Assembly (NCBI GenBank): GCA_020635715.1
Contig: JACJZG010000019.1
Span: forward strand, 1 to 58,746
Direction: 5' to 3'
From: Flavobacteriales bacterium
GTDB taxonomy: Bacteria; Bacteroidota; Bacteroidia; Flavobacteriales_F; PHOS-HE28
DNA: 58,746 nt
Positions 1-7,757 of this stretch are shown one piece after another. The notes below the pieces were generated by a model. That model was not told the origin of the DNA and made no database searches. It was given only the letters and a program-made list of their open reading frames with translations. The position numbers were made by a program, and so were the translations under genes. Positions within the stretch are counted from its first letter, which is position 1. Every line of letters begins with the position of its first letter.

Positions 1-163
1 GTATCGCCTTTGTCACCCGCATCACCTCCAGGGTACCCGTGTGCGCCAGATGCATCGCCGCATGGGGGCCGCTCTCCTTCAACGTGTCCGAGGTGTGTAC
101 CGGTGCGCCCATGGCCAGTAGGTTTGCCGTGAATTTCGCACGATCGCCGCTTCCGGACCCCAT
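1..163 (-). CDS. N-terminus of an unidentified protein (cut by the left window edge)
   Basis: Reading the minus strand from an ATG at 163 gives an uninterrupted frame of 54 codons to the window edge, beginning MGSGSGDRAKFTANLL. The composition is protein-like (mixed Ala/Leu/Thr/Lys with a His-rich stretch GPHAAMHLAHTG near residue 35). I do not recognise the family from this fragment. It is the next gene downstream of the HAD-like gene on the same strand, 69 bp beyond that stop codon. An AT-rich patch at about 190-205 could carry a promoter, but no good TAnnTTTG box is visible. A second frame from an ATG in that patch is also open but looks less like protein. Confidence 0.4.
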   Translation of the reverse strand, partial: MGSGSGDRAKFTANLLAMGAPVHTSDTLKESGPHAAMHLAHTGTLEVMRVTKAI

Positions 164-232
164 CCGGGATCAGTACTGGGCAAAACTTCATATTAAGTTA
201 ACATTGGACAGGTCCGTGACCGGCCCACGGGC

Positions 233-658
233 TCAGGACGCGTCCGGGAACACCTGGATGCGGACCTCCTTCTCCACCATGTCCGAGAAGGTGCCCATGT
301 ACCGTGTCGAGCGCACGATATGGTTGTCGATCCAATGGTAGTTGCCACCACGAGGTTTGCCGAAGAGGATCCCATGGTACTTGAAACCGTGCTTCGCCAG
401 CCAAGCTTCCGTTACCAGGCGGTGAGCTTCGGTGCGCGAGGTGAAGAAGGTGATGATGTGCCCCTCGTCGTACCACCGGTTGCACGTCTCCAGTGCTCCG
501 TCGAAGAGGGTTGCATCCAGCATACGTTCGGGCTCCTCGTTCGGGATGTCCTCGCAGATGGTGCCATCGATGTCGATGAGGTAGTTCTTCACGCCATCGG
601 GCAGTCCGGGACTGGCTTTCCTTCCATCCACGTACAGTTCGTGCAGTTCAGTGCTCAT
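233..658 (-). CDS. HAD-like phosphatase family protein
   Basis: A 141-aa cytosolic protein of the haloacid dehalogenase fold. The nucleophile motif DIDGT lies in 'NYLIDIDGTICED' (about residues 26-38), and a motif-II-like 'TFFTSR' follows (about residue 69). A Lys and a late acidic region ('FGKPRGGNYHWIDNH') could supply the remaining HAD motifs. Two upstream in-frame Met codons exist (691 and 658). 658 is preferred because a Bacteroidota-type -7 box (TACCTTCG, 674-681) sits 15 nt upstream of it and because the extra N-terminal residues look non-conserved. The substrate cannot be read from the sequence. Similar Bacteroidota proteins are sometimes labelled as phosphoheptose-related, but nothing here supports that. 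HAD membership is firm; the specific activity is unknown. Confidence 0.75.
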   Translation of the reverse strand: MSTELHELYVDGRKASPGLPDGVKNYLIDIDGTICEDIPNEEPERMLDATLFDGALETCNRWYDEGHIITFFTSRTEAHRLVTEAWLAKHGFKYHGILFGKPRGGNYHWIDNHIVRSTRYMGTFSDMVEKEVRIQVFPDAS

Positions 659-673
659 GGTGATCCGTTGGCA

Positions 674-681
674 CGAAGGTA
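674..681 (-). promoter_or_regulatory. Predicted Bacteroidota -7 box for the HAD-like gene
   Basis: TACCTTCG on the minus strand matches 7 of 8 positions of TAnnTTTG. It lies between the stop of the small basic ORF and the ATG at 658, giving a predicted leader of only about 8-10 nt. Confidence 0.35.
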
Positions 682-687
682 CCCTGC

Positions 688-867
688 TCACTCTTCATCC
701 GGGTCGGCTTTCCTCCGACGAGTGGGTGCACGCTTCTTATTCGGCACCACCTTCTCACGGAAACGACCGTCCAACGCACCCGCTGCCTTCTGCGCCTCGC
801 GTTTGGCGGCACGCTCGATCGCGTCCTGCTCCTTCCGTCCGATGCGCCGCTTCTTGCCCATGCTCAT
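688..867 (-). CDS. Small Lys/Arg-rich protein, translationally coupled to the transporter gene
   Basis: This 59-aa ORF begins MSMGKKRRIGRKEQDAIERA and ends in ADPDEE followed by TGA. About a third of its residues are Lys or Arg, with a long charged helix in the middle and an acidic tail. Its ATG (865-867) overlaps the TGA of the upstream transporter gene as ATGA, the usual sign of translational coupling. This overlap and the sensible composition are the reasons for calling it real. I do not recognise a family; basic proteins of this size often bind RNA or ribosomes, but that is a guess. Other frames over the same bases give no better protein. Confidence 0.55.
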   Translation of the reverse strand: MSMGKKRRIGRKEQDAIERAAKREAQKAAGALDGRFREKVVPNKKRAPTRRRKADPDEE

Positions 868-1652
868 TGTTCCGCGGCCAGTCGAAGGGCGTCGGCGCGC
901 ATCGCGTGTGCCTTCTCCCTGCCGAGGTATCGCTCGATGAGCGCATGGGCGAGGTAGATCAACGGAGTGGCGAGGACGGCGACGACCAGCTTGTAGGTGT
1001 ATGCGGTGATGACGAGGGCCGTGGCCAGTGGGAAGGGCATGTCGCGCAGCACCCAGAACGCCAGGTAGGTCACCACCACACTGTCGATCAACTGGCTCGC
1101 CAACGTGCTGCCCGTGGCACGCAGCCAGATGCGGTCATCACCGGTCACGCGTTTGATACGCCGGAATATGAAGGCGTCCACAAGCTGGCCGATGATGAAG
1201 GCCGTGATGGAGCCGATGATGATGTTCATGCTCTGCCCGAAGATGTTCGCAAAGGCGGCCTGCATGTCCGGGACCCCGTGCGCCATGCCGCTGCCTATCC
1301 ACCACCCCCGATCGGGTGGCATGGCGATGGCGAGGAAGAGCACCAGGAACGCGAACGCGATGATGCCGGCCGTGAGCAGGGTGAGGAAGCGCACACCGCG
1401 CACACCGTAATAGTCATTGATCACATCAGTGAGGATGAAGACCAGCGGCCAGGGGAGGACACCCACGCTCAGGATGAACGAAAGATGCGGCTGGCCCAGC
1501 AGGGTGAAGTCCGCCTTGGCCACGCCCAGCGCCGTCTCCAACTGGAAGAGCTTCACGCCGATCATCTCCGCGAGCAGGGCGTTCGCGATGAAGCAGCCGG
1601 CTAGGACCACGAAGAGGCGGTTGGCTTTGTCGGCCAGCAACGCATGCACCAT
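864..1652 (-). CDS. yhhQ: Queuosine precursor transporter (VUT/YhhQ family)
   Basis: This 262-aa inner-membrane protein has about six hydrophobic helices. It carries the signature stretch of the vitamin-uptake-transporter family: 'FILTDVINDYYG' near residue 72 (Asp/Asn between helices), and 'IGSITAFIIGQLVDAFIF' and 'GSTLASQLIDSVVVTYLAF' in the second half. The family imports queuine-type precursors (for example preQ0) used for queuosine in tRNA, which fits queG near the other end of this window. It lies 9 bp downstream of the MOSC gene and overlaps the following small ORF by ATGA, so it is probably part of the minus-strand operon that starts at 4423. Length is typical for the family. Confidence 0.88.
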   Translation of the reverse strand: MVHALLADKANRLFVVLAGCFIANALLAEMIGVKLFQLETALGVAKADFTLLGQPHLSFILSVGVLPWPLVFILTDVINDYYGVRGVRFLTLLTAGIIAFAFLVLFLAIAMPPDRGWWIGSGMAHGVPDMQAAFANIFGQSMNIIIGSITAFIIGQLVDAFIFRRIKRVTGDDRIWLRATGSTLASQLIDSVVVTYLAFWVLRDMPFPLATALVITAYTYKLVVAVLATPLIYLAHALIERYLGREKAHAMRADALRLAAEQ

Positions 1653-1661
1653 CGTGGCAAG

Positions 1662-2477
1662 TTAGCCGACGGCCGTGATCACCCGCACCGCGTCACCCAC
1701 CCGCACCTGCTCACCGCTCGTCGCGATCGCGTTCATGCCGAAATCCACCTTTGAGGGATCGCCGGCGCGACGGCGGTACTGGGCGAGCGTGGCCAATGGT
1801 TCCCGGCCGCGCAGGCCGGTGCGCTGATTGGTGGTCGTGATCACGCATCGGGCACACGGCTTCACTACCTCGAAGCCGGCATCGCCGATCAACACCCTGC
1901 GCCATTGGTCCTCCTGGTAAGCCGCACCACCACCGATCACCAGGTTGGGCCGGAAACGGTCCATCGGGACGCGGTCCTCCGGCGCCATGCGTTCGTTCAG
2001 GTCATTCAACGATGCCTGCGAGAGGATCAAGTAGGGGAAGCCATCGCTCAGGCTGGTGATGGCCTTCGCATAGGCCGGATCGGTGGGCCGCAGGCTGGCA
2101 TGGGGCATGTACACGAGCCTGACCGGTGCTCCCAACCGCAGCGCGAACCAGCTGGTGTACGGCTCGGCCTCGAGCACACGTACCTCATCCGCCCACACCT
2201 GCACAAGGCAACGCCTTCCTTCCTGCAGTTCCCATGGAAGGTCCAAGGGGTCTCCACCGCGCACATCCCTCACCTGGAAGCCGTGTTCAGCAGGTTCGGT
2301 GTGCAGGCAGGCCATTGCCGGGAGTTCCCGTTGCGAGAGGAAGCGTCCGTCCTGATCCACCAGCATCCACCGCCGGTCATGTTGGAGACCCCGGTCGGTG
2401 ATCAACGCTTCGTTCATCCCGAAGCCGCCGAGCGACTTGATCGGATGGATGTGGATCGAGGCCAGTTGCAGGCTCAT
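1662..2477 (-). CDS. MOSC domain protein (YcbX/mARC-like molybdenum cofactor protein)
   Basis: A 271-aa protein with the N-terminal MOSC beta-barrel ('IHPIKSLGG' near residue 8, 'HDRRWMLVDQDGRFLSQRE' near 34) followed by the MOSC domain. The C-terminal part has the family hallmark 'VKPCARCVITTTN' with two Cys (about residues 204-216); in mARC/YcbX proteins a Cys of this motif binds the molybdenum cofactor. Members reduce N-hydroxylated compounds such as amidoximes, usually with a separate ferredoxin or cytochrome b5 partner, and no such partner is fused here. The start overlaps the stop of the upstream multiheme cytochrome gene by four bases (ATGA, 2474-2477), which suggests coupled translation and perhaps a redox link. 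No signal peptide is visible. Confidence 0.85.
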   Translation of the reverse strand: MSLQLASIHIHPIKSLGGFGMNEALITDRGLQHDRRWMLVDQDGRFLSQRELPAMACLHTEPAEHGFQVRDVRGGDPLDLPWELQEGRRCLVQVWADEVRVLEAEPYTSWFALRLGAPVRLVYMPHASLRPTDPAYAKAITSLSDGFPYLILSQASLNDLNERMAPEDRVPMDRFRPNLVIGGGAAYQEDQWRRVLIGDAGFEVVKPCARCVITTTNQRTGLRGREPLATLAQYRRRAGDPSKVDFGMNAIATSGEQVRVGDAVRVITAVG

Positions 2478-4423
2478 CGGCGAACAATGCGCTGCAACAC
2501 GTCCTGTCCGTTCACCTCGAGGTGAAGCAGGTAGACGCCGGGTGCATCGGGCAACTGGAACGACCAGCTCCCGCCGCGCTGTTCCACGCGCACCGGCACC
2601 GCACGCCCGTGCGGGTCGTAGGCCGCCACGTAGCTCACACGATCGGCCCGGTCGTGCACCAGCCGCACCTGCCCATCGAATGTGGGGTTTGGAAGCAGGG
2701 TGACACGAGCACTGATCGGTCCGTCCACAACCAGGGGTCCCAACGCGATGGAGTCCGCTGCTATGAGGATCGGGGGTGCATCGCTCTCTGCCAGCATCGT
2801 CCGGAAGCTGTCAATCCGGGCAGAGTGGAACGACAACATCTCGGCATTCCAACCGGGCGGCATGGATTGATAATAGACCTCCGCCGTGGCGTGCAGGCCG
2901 CCCGTAGCACCGTTCAATGGCACATGGTAGTGGATCACGTCCGTGCCGCTGCCCTCCACGTTCGCGAAGTTCCGGTTGAAGTCGGGGTCCAGGAGCACTG
3001 CACCGGCCAGGCGCGTGGTGTCGTAGCTCGGGTGGCTGGACACGAAGCCCAACGGCACCAGTCGGTTGTCCTTCAATGGATCCCTGGCGCGTTCGAGCAC
3101 CGTGGTCACGTTGCTATTCACGTCGCCCATCACCAGCTCATAGATCTGCACCTCATCGCCGTCGCGGATCACATCATGGTGCGGCTCATAGCCTGCATCA
3201 TGGCCGATCACCTCATGTGTCGCATCGGTCATTCCGCTGCTGAAGAGCGTGTCGCCGCTCACATCGCGCACCACGAAACGCACGAAGGCCCTGCGCGAGG
3301 GATAGCCGCTCGGAAAGCGATGGCCGGCCCGGTTCTCCAAATGCACCGTATAGAATGCCGTGTCCGCGGTGCGGTCCTCGGCTTGTACGAGGACGTTCAA
3401 GGTGCGATGCGTCAACAACCGACGGGATCTGGCGATGGTGCTGTCGAATTGTTCCTCGGTGGCCGGTATCGCAAGCTCCTCGCGGTTCGCCTTCATGATC
3501 TCCAGCATATGCACGTTCCCGCCGGCAAGGTGGTGCATGCCAAACGGGGTCTGCCCGTTCAGGAATGCATATTCCGCAGCTAGGATCACCGGCCCTTCGA
3601 TGCGTGGCATATGGCAGGTGTTGCAATGGGTTCCGTTCGCGCTGTACACACTGTTCTTCCACTCGTGGTACGTGGCCTGCTCCACGAATTCGTCACCCGT
3701 TAGCTCGCCGTCGAGGTCAACGGTCCCGGTGATCAGGGTGTGACAGCCGGCGCAGACCTTGCTGTTCACGATGTGCTCTCCGAACCCCGGCGTCAAGCCG
3801 ACGAAGAACTGCATGATGGCCGGGTTGATCTGGTCGTCGAAGTAGGGACCGTAGACGTGCGCGCTGTCAAAGTGCAGCTCGCCACTGAAGAAGTGCCCCG
3901 TGGGTCCAGGCTGCTGCATGTGGCAGGCCAGGCAGCTCACCCCATCGCTGGCCAGCACGCTCGTATCCAGCATGGCCAGGGTGAAGGGCGGCCTGCCCGA
4001 TAGCCGCTCTTCATGCATCGCCAAGGGTGCATGGCAGCTCAGGCACTTGTTGCTCAAGGCATCGGAGTGGCCGGGGTTCACCAGCACCTCGTGGTCCAGT
4101 TTGGCGCGGAAGAAGGGATCGCGCGCACTGTTCGCCATCAGGCTGCTGCGCCAGTCGTTCACCACGTTCACATCATTGCCCGTCGCCGGGTCGATGCTCG
4201 CCAGGCCGAGCAGGTCACGACCGTGACAGCCCGCGCAGCGGCCGCTGGTCCAGAAGTGATCACTTTGCAGCACCGGCAGCGTATCGTTCGCACTGCGGAA
4301 GAGCAGCAGTTCAAGCCGACCATGTGGGCCGCGTACCGGTCGGTTCGCCTCTGTCCACCCGGCAAAGAGCACCACCACCAGGCACAGGGCAAGCACAAGG
4401 CGCAGTGACCGCGAATAGCGCAT
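2474..4423 (-). CDS. Five-heme c-type cytochrome with T9SS C-terminal sorting domain
   Basis: This 649-aa protein starts with a signal peptide (Arg-rich start, then 'LRLVLALCLVVVLFAG'). Five CxxCH heme-attachment motifs follow: CAGCH, CLSCH, CLACH, CAGCH and CNTCH, all within the first roughly 280 residues. The middle is beta-rich. The last roughly 75 residues ('VTLLPNPTFDGQVRLV' onward, ending 'GVYLLHLEVNGQDVLQRIVRR') have the form of a type A T9SS sorting domain, predicting export across the outer membrane and surface attachment. Similar Bacteroidota proteins are annotated as multiheme cytochromes of unknown partner. The gene overlaps the MOSC gene by four bases. A -7-like box lies 4 nt before the ATG, suggesting a leaderless mRNA. 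Confidence 0.85.
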   Translation of the reverse strand: MRYSRSLRLVLALCLVVVLFAGWTEANRPVRGPHGRLELLLFRSANDTLPVLQSDHFWTSGRCAGCHGRDLLGLASIDPATGNDVNVVNDWRSSLMANSARDPFFRAKLDHEVLVNPGHSDALSNKCLSCHAPLAMHEERLSGRPPFTLAMLDTSVLASDGVSCLACHMQQPGPTGHFFSGELHFDSAHVYGPYFDDQINPAIMQFFVGLTPGFGEHIVNSKVCAGCHTLITGTVDLDGELTGDEFVEQATYHEWKNSVYSANGTHCNTCHMPRIEGPVILAAEYAFLNGQTPFGMHHLAGGNVHMLEIMKANREELAIPATEEQFDSTIARSRRLLTHRTLNVLVQAEDRTADTAFYTVHLENRAGHRFPSGYPSRRAFVRFVVRDVSGDTLFSSGMTDATHEVIGHDAGYEPHHDVIRDGDEVQIYELVMGDVNSNVTTVLERARDPLKDNRLVPLGFVSSHPSYDTTRLAGAVLLDPDFNRNFANVEGSGTDVIHYHVPLNGATGGLHATAEVYYQSMPPGWNAEMLSFHSARIDSFRTMLAESDAPPILIAADSIALGPLVVDGPISARVTLLPNPTFDGQVRLVHDRADRVSYVAAYDPHGRAVPVRVEQRGGSWSFQLPDAPGVYLLHLEVNGQDVLQRIVRR

Positions 4424-4427
4424 GGCC

Positions 4428-4435
4428 GAAAGTTA
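4428..4435 (-). promoter_or_regulatory. Predicted leaderless promoter box of the cytochrome operon
   Basis: TAACTTTC on the minus strand matches TAnnTTTG at 7 of 8 positions and ends 4 nt before the ATG at 4423, which places the expected transcription start at or next to the start codon. Confidence 0.4.
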
Positions 4436-4588
4436 GGAGGTCGGTTGGCCCAAGACCATGGCAAATGCCGACCTTCCCATGAACGCTTATCCGGTCCCGC
4501 GGGTTCAGGTATGCGCACACGAGGCGGCGATGACAATGCGTTGTTCATGCACAGGTGCGCTTCTCCTAGACGCGCTACCACCCACGAC

Positions 4589-4596
4589 TACTTTCG
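4589..4596 (+). promoter_or_regulatory. Predicted leaderless promoter box of the MORN/YwqK gene
   Basis: TACTTTCG (7 of 8 to TAnnTTTG) ends 5 nt before the ATG at 4602. This supports choosing 4602 rather than the in-frame Met at 4458 as the start. Confidence 0.4.
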
Positions 4597-4601
4597 CAGC
4601 C

Positions 4602-6257
4602 ATGTTCCCGTTGCGCCATGTGATCTTGCTCGTGATCCTCCAGATCCTGCTTACCCGCACTGTCTTTGGCCAGGGCGCACAGCCCTTCGTGGACTATTGG
4701 GATGCGAAGACGAAGGTGAAGCGGAGCGAAGGGCTCATGGTCAACGGCCGCGAATGGGGCGAGTGGAAGTTCTACGACCGGCAGGGCCGCCTCGTGGAAC
4801 AGGCCGAGTTCAAGGGCGGCGAACGCGACGGCCACGTGCAGGTCTTCTACGACAATGGCCAGGTGCAGCACGACGGTTGGTTCAAGCGCGGGGTGGTGGA
4901 CAGTTTACGCGTGAGCCGCTACGTCGATGGCGACATCATGGAACGGGGCAGCTATGTGCTCGGCCGGAAGACCGGTACCTGGCACTACTATTACCCGGAC
5001 AGCCTGCCCATGCTGGTGGAGCGCTACGCCGACAGCACCATGACGCTACTGGATGCCTGGGACAAGACCGGCGCCCATACCGTGGTGGATGGCAACGGCA
5101 CCCTGCGCACCTACTTCACAAGCGGTGCGACCCTGGAGGAAAGCACCTACACCAACGGCGTGAAGGACGGACCCTATACCGAGTACTATCCGGCTGGGAA
5201 CCCACGCGTGAAAGGCCAGTACCATCTGGGGAAGAAGTCCGGGGCGTGGAACTATTGGTACTCGGACAACAAGTTGGAGAAGAAGGATGGCTTCAAGGAT
5301 GATCGGCTCGATGGCCGTTACGAGCTCTACTTCCACAACGGGAAGATGAACGTGGAAGGCTGGCACAAGGCGGGCGAGAAGGATAGCACCTGGACCTGGT
5401 ACACCACGCTCGGCAAGAAGGACCAGGAAGGCCCCTTCAAGGCGGGGCTGCGCCAGGGTGTCTGGAAGTACTGGTACCCGGGCGGGCAGTTGAGCAGTAC
5501 CGGAGCCTTCGCGGCGGACAAGGAAGAGGGCAACTGGGTCTACTTCTACGAGGGAGGTCAGTTCTGGAAGAAAGGCACCTACAAGCAGGGGATGAAGGAT
5601 GGCGTGTGGACCACTTGGTACGAGAACGGGCAGAAGCTGCAGGAAGGTCCATACGTCAGTGGCAGGGAGGAAGGTGAATGGAGCAGCTGGTTCGAGACCG
5701 GTGCGGACAAGGCCATCGGCACCTTCAGCCAGGGGCGCATGAACGGATTATGGCGCGGTTTCTTCCCCGATGGCCAGCCCGACTTCGAGGGCTACTACAA
5801 GGATGACCTGAAGGATGGGGCTTGGAAGCTCTACACCGAGAGCCCGCCGGGCAAGGACATCGGTGGTCGCATCAAGGAACAGGGGAACTACACTGAAGGG
5901 CGCAAGAGCGGTCGCTGGGTCACGTACAACATCCACGGCATCGCGGTGGCCGAAGGCGCCTTCGCGAACGGCATGCCCACGGGCAACTGGACCTACTTCG
6001 ATGATGCCGGCGTGAAGCTGCGGGAGCAGGGCCTGCTGAACGGCGATCCGCATGGGCCCTGCACCGTGTACGACCAGCGCGGGCGGGTGATCCAACAGAT
6101 GAACTACCGCAATGGCCGCCTGCACGGCACCATGACCATCTACGGCAACGACGGCCGGCCGGTGAAGACCATCGAGTACGAGGATGGTCAGGTGAAGAAG
6201 GCACCGCCGCCACCATCGGGCAAGGCGAAGGGTGGTTCGGTGCCCGGGATGCGGTGA
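4602..6257 (+). CDS. YwqK/MORN-repeat protein, exported
   Basis: This 551-aa protein opens with a cleavable signal peptide (MFPLRHVILLVILQILL, with cleavage plausible after VFGQG). It then consists almost entirely of about 20 tandem repeats of the form G-x-W-x-x-Y-x-x-G-x-x-x-x-x-G-x-(Y/F), the MORN/YwqK pattern ('REWGEWKFYDRQGRLVEQAE', 'KSGAWNYWYSDNK' and so on). The short tail is Lys/Pro-rich. Such proteins are abundant in Bacteroidota; databases label many as 'YwqK family antitoxin', but a surface or envelope scaffold role is at least as likely and nothing here shows toxin neutralisation. The longer frame from 4458 would put the signal peptide about 50 residues inside the protein, so 4602 is preferred. 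It ends exactly where the convergent gene ends (6257/6258). Confidence 0.82.
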   Translation: MFPLRHVILLVILQILLTRTVFGQGAQPFVDYWDAKTKVKRSEGLMVNGREWGEWKFYDRQGRLVEQAEFKGGERDGHVQVFYDNGQVQHDGWFKRGVVDSLRVSRYVDGDIMERGSYVLGRKTGTWHYYYPDSLPMLVERYADSTMTLLDAWDKTGAHTVVDGNGTLRTYFTSGATLEESTYTNGVKDGPYTEYYPAGNPRVKGQYHLGKKSGAWNYWYSDNKLEKKDGFKDDRLDGRYELYFHNGKMNVEGWHKAGEKDSTWTWYTTLGKKDQEGPFKAGLRQGVWKYWYPGGQLSSTGAFAADKEEGNWVYFYEGGQFWKKGTYKQGMKDGVWTTWYENGQKLQEGPYVSGREEGEWSSWFETGADKAIGTFSQGRMNGLWRGFFPDGQPDFEGYYKDDLKDGAWKLYTESPPGKDIGGRIKEQGNYTEGRKSGRWVTYNIHGIAVAEGAFANGMPTGNWTYFDDAGVKLREQGLLNGDPHGPCTVYDQRGRVIQQMNYRNGRLHGTMTIYGNDGRPVKTIEYEDGQVKKAPPPPSGKAKGGSVPGMR

Positions 6258-6267
6258 TCAGGGCACC
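6239..6267. terminator. Hairpin spanning the abutting stop codons of convergent genes
   Basis: Arms GGTGCCC (6239-6245) and GGGCACC (6261-6267) flank the two stop codons, which together read TGATCA. There is no U-run, so a terminator role is only a suggestion. Confidence 0.3.
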
Positions 6268-6881
6268 CGGTCCGCTTCATTGAGCTGGTGGAGCACCGTC
6301 AGCCGAGCATTTTCGTGTAGGCGGTTGATCTTCAGGTCGCCATCCCTGCTCAGGTTCATGTCATGTATCTCGGTTCTTTCGATCGTGGTGCTCAACGAAA
6401 CGGTCATGCTATCCCTTGGGCCGGTGATGGTCACTTCGGTCGGTGTCTCGCGAAGTGGGAGATCAAGGCTGGTCCACTGGCCTTTTTGAAGGATGATCGG
6501 CGGTCTTTCAGGCAATTCGATACGTATGGCATCGTCCGTCTTCGAAGTCCGGTCGAACCGAAAGACGTGGACCGTTGAAGGTGGATCTGCGAACAAGGTG
6601 CTCCGAGGGACCAATTCTCCGGTAAGCAGATCGAGATCAAAGATCATGGACGCTGTGGTTCTCGGCTGTGCGAAGATGATCGCCGCGCCAACAAGCCCCA
6701 AGCCAAAGGTCATGGATGCCACCATGAGCGGGTCGGGATCCACCGGGATCGGTGCGAGCGCTTGGAACCCTCCGGACCGGAGCTCCAGGTGCAGGAATGC
6801 CTCTCCCGAGCGGATGTAAGGATGAACGCCGTCGGAAAGTCCCCAGATACTGTCCAGACTGGTATTCAGGTCGCTCTTCAT
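6258..6881 (-). CDS. Hypothetical protein with one hydrophobic segment
   Basis: A 207-aa protein I do not recognise. It starts MKSDLNTSLDSIWGLSDG with no signal peptide. Residues about 52-70 (LMVASMTFGLGLVGAAIIF) form a single hydrophobic stretch that could be a membrane helix. The C-terminal part is beta-like ('TSLDLPLRETPTEVTITG', 'MTVSLSTTIERTEIHD'). It follows the 234-aa gene by 2 bp and is probably co-transcribed with it, so the two may act together. Base use resembles the neighbours but with more A/T than the rimP operon. Confidence 0.6.
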   Translation of the reverse strand: MKSDLNTSLDSIWGLSDGVHPYIRSGEAFLHLELRSGGFQALAPIPVDPDPLMVASMTFGLGLVGAAIIFAQPRTTASMIFDLDLLTGELVPRSTLFADPPSTVHVFRFDRTSKTDDAIRIELPERPPIILQKGQWTSLDLPLRETPTEVTITGPRDSMTVSLSTTIERTEIHDMNLSRDGDLKINRLHENARLTVLHQLNEADRVP

Positions 6882-6883
6882 CC

Positions 6884-7588
6884 TTACAGGTCCGGAGGGC
6901 TCTTGCCAGGCCTCTGTTCCATCAGCTCGAAAGCAGTGAGGCTATCCGGCATGTTCAAACGCATCTGAAGGAAGCTGCGATAGATACCTCGCCGAGGCGT
7001 TGTTGCGGCCAGTATAGGCGCTTCGATCTCGGATACCATCATAGGTGTTCCCAGCCGATCCGCAGGTACCGCAATATCGACCAGCTCGCCTCGTTCACTC
7101 CGCTCCTTGAACTCATTCATGAACTCTTGAAGGACTGATACTATGATGGCCCCATTGCCTTTCAGGACATCCCTGCTCCTTCCTCCCCTGATGGACGCGG
7201 GACCTTCGTAGATCCTCGTGTAATGTCCGTTGGAACCGTTGAGGACCTCCGCATGCATCGAGCAGATCGCCACACCGCGCTCCTCGCCCAGTTGAAGGCG
7301 GTTCACCTTCAGGAACAGCCGGTCCGCACCAGGTGTGGCGTCCAACTCTTCCCCGAGCGTCCGCTTAATAGCGGTAGCCGGGTTCCCGGGTAGGTAGAGG
7401 GATTCCGGACGAGGGCCGGTAGGCGTGCGGATGACACCGATCGGATTGCGCGCGTCAAAGGCGACGAATACCGTATCAGCCCATTTCCCCGGAGGAAGAG
7501 CGACCTGGCCTTCGGGGATCACCACCGTTTGGCCGATGCAGCCCAAGGCCCACGAAAGGGAATAAACGAGCAGGATCGAACGCGACAT
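6884..7588 (-). CDS. Hypothetical exported protein
   Basis: A 234-aa protein with an N-terminal signal sequence (MSRSILLVYSLSWALGCIGQ). The ALGC could serve as a loose lipobox, so either a lipoprotein or a periplasmic protein is possible. The remainder mixes beta strands ('ERGVAICSMHAEVLNG', 'HYTRIYEGPASIRGG') with a helix ('IIVSVLQEFMNEFKERSERGE'). No family is recognised. It is the first gene of a two-gene operon with the 207-aa gene, 2 bp apart. It has the clearest promoter of the window: TTG at 7621-7623 and TAGCCTTG at 7593-7600 on the minus strand, only 4 nt before the ATG. Confidence 0.65.
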   Translation of the reverse strand: MSRSILLVYSLSWALGCIGQTVVIPEGQVALPPGKWADTVFVAFDARNPIGVIRTPTGPRPESLYLPGNPATAIKRTLGEELDATPGADRLFLKVNRLQLGEERGVAICSMHAEVLNGSNGHYTRIYEGPASIRGGRSRDVLKGNGAIIVSVLQEFMNEFKERSERGELVDIAVPADRLGTPMMVSEIEAPILAATTPRRGIYRSFLQMRLNMPDSLTAFELMEQRPGKSPPDL

Positions 7589-7592
7589 AGGA

Positions 7593-7623
7593 CAAGGCTA
7601 ACGCTCGTCGCCCGATCTTCCAA
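7593..7623 (-). promoter_or_regulatory. Predicted promoter (-33 TTG and -7 box) for the 234-aa gene
   Basis: On the minus strand, TTG (7621-7623) and TAGCCTTG (7593-7600, 7 of 8 to TAnnTTTG) are separated by 20 bp. The box ends 4 nt before the ATG, so the transcript should be leaderless or nearly so. Confidence 0.45.
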
Positions 7624-7676
7624 CGTGGGGGACGCTTCCAACCCTATCGCAATGCATGCTGTTCACCGGGAATGCC

Positions 7677-7684
7677 TACATTTG
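7677..7684 (+). promoter_or_regulatory. Predicted -7 box of the rimP-nusA-infB operon
   Basis: TACATTTG is an exact match to TAnnTTTG. A start near 7690 would give a leader of about 65-70 nt before rimP. No convincing TTG is seen near -33. Confidence 0.5.
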
Positions 7685-7709
7685 CACCGCAAGTCGGCGG
7701 AAGAGGGAA

Positions 7710-7731
7710 GAGGGGACCGCCCCTCTTTTTT
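7710..7731 (+). terminator. Intrinsic terminator or attenuator in the rimP leader
   Basis: GAGGGG (7710-7715), loop ACCG and CCCCTC (7720-7725) are followed by six T. It lies after the predicted operon promoter and 26 nt before the rimP ATG, so on the plus strand it would act as a leader attenuator. No plus-strand gene precedes it that would need a terminator; the neighbouring upstream gene is divergent. An outer GGGAA/TTCCC pair (7705-7709/7733-7737) could form an extended or competing structure. Confidence 0.55.
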
Positions 7732-7757
7732 GTTCCCGTAGGTAGCGTAAGTCGGTC

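Noticed and set aside
4602..6257. YwqK protein as the antitoxin of a toxin-antitoxin pair
   Set aside because: No toxin gene adjoins it, and the signal peptide puts it outside the cytosol.
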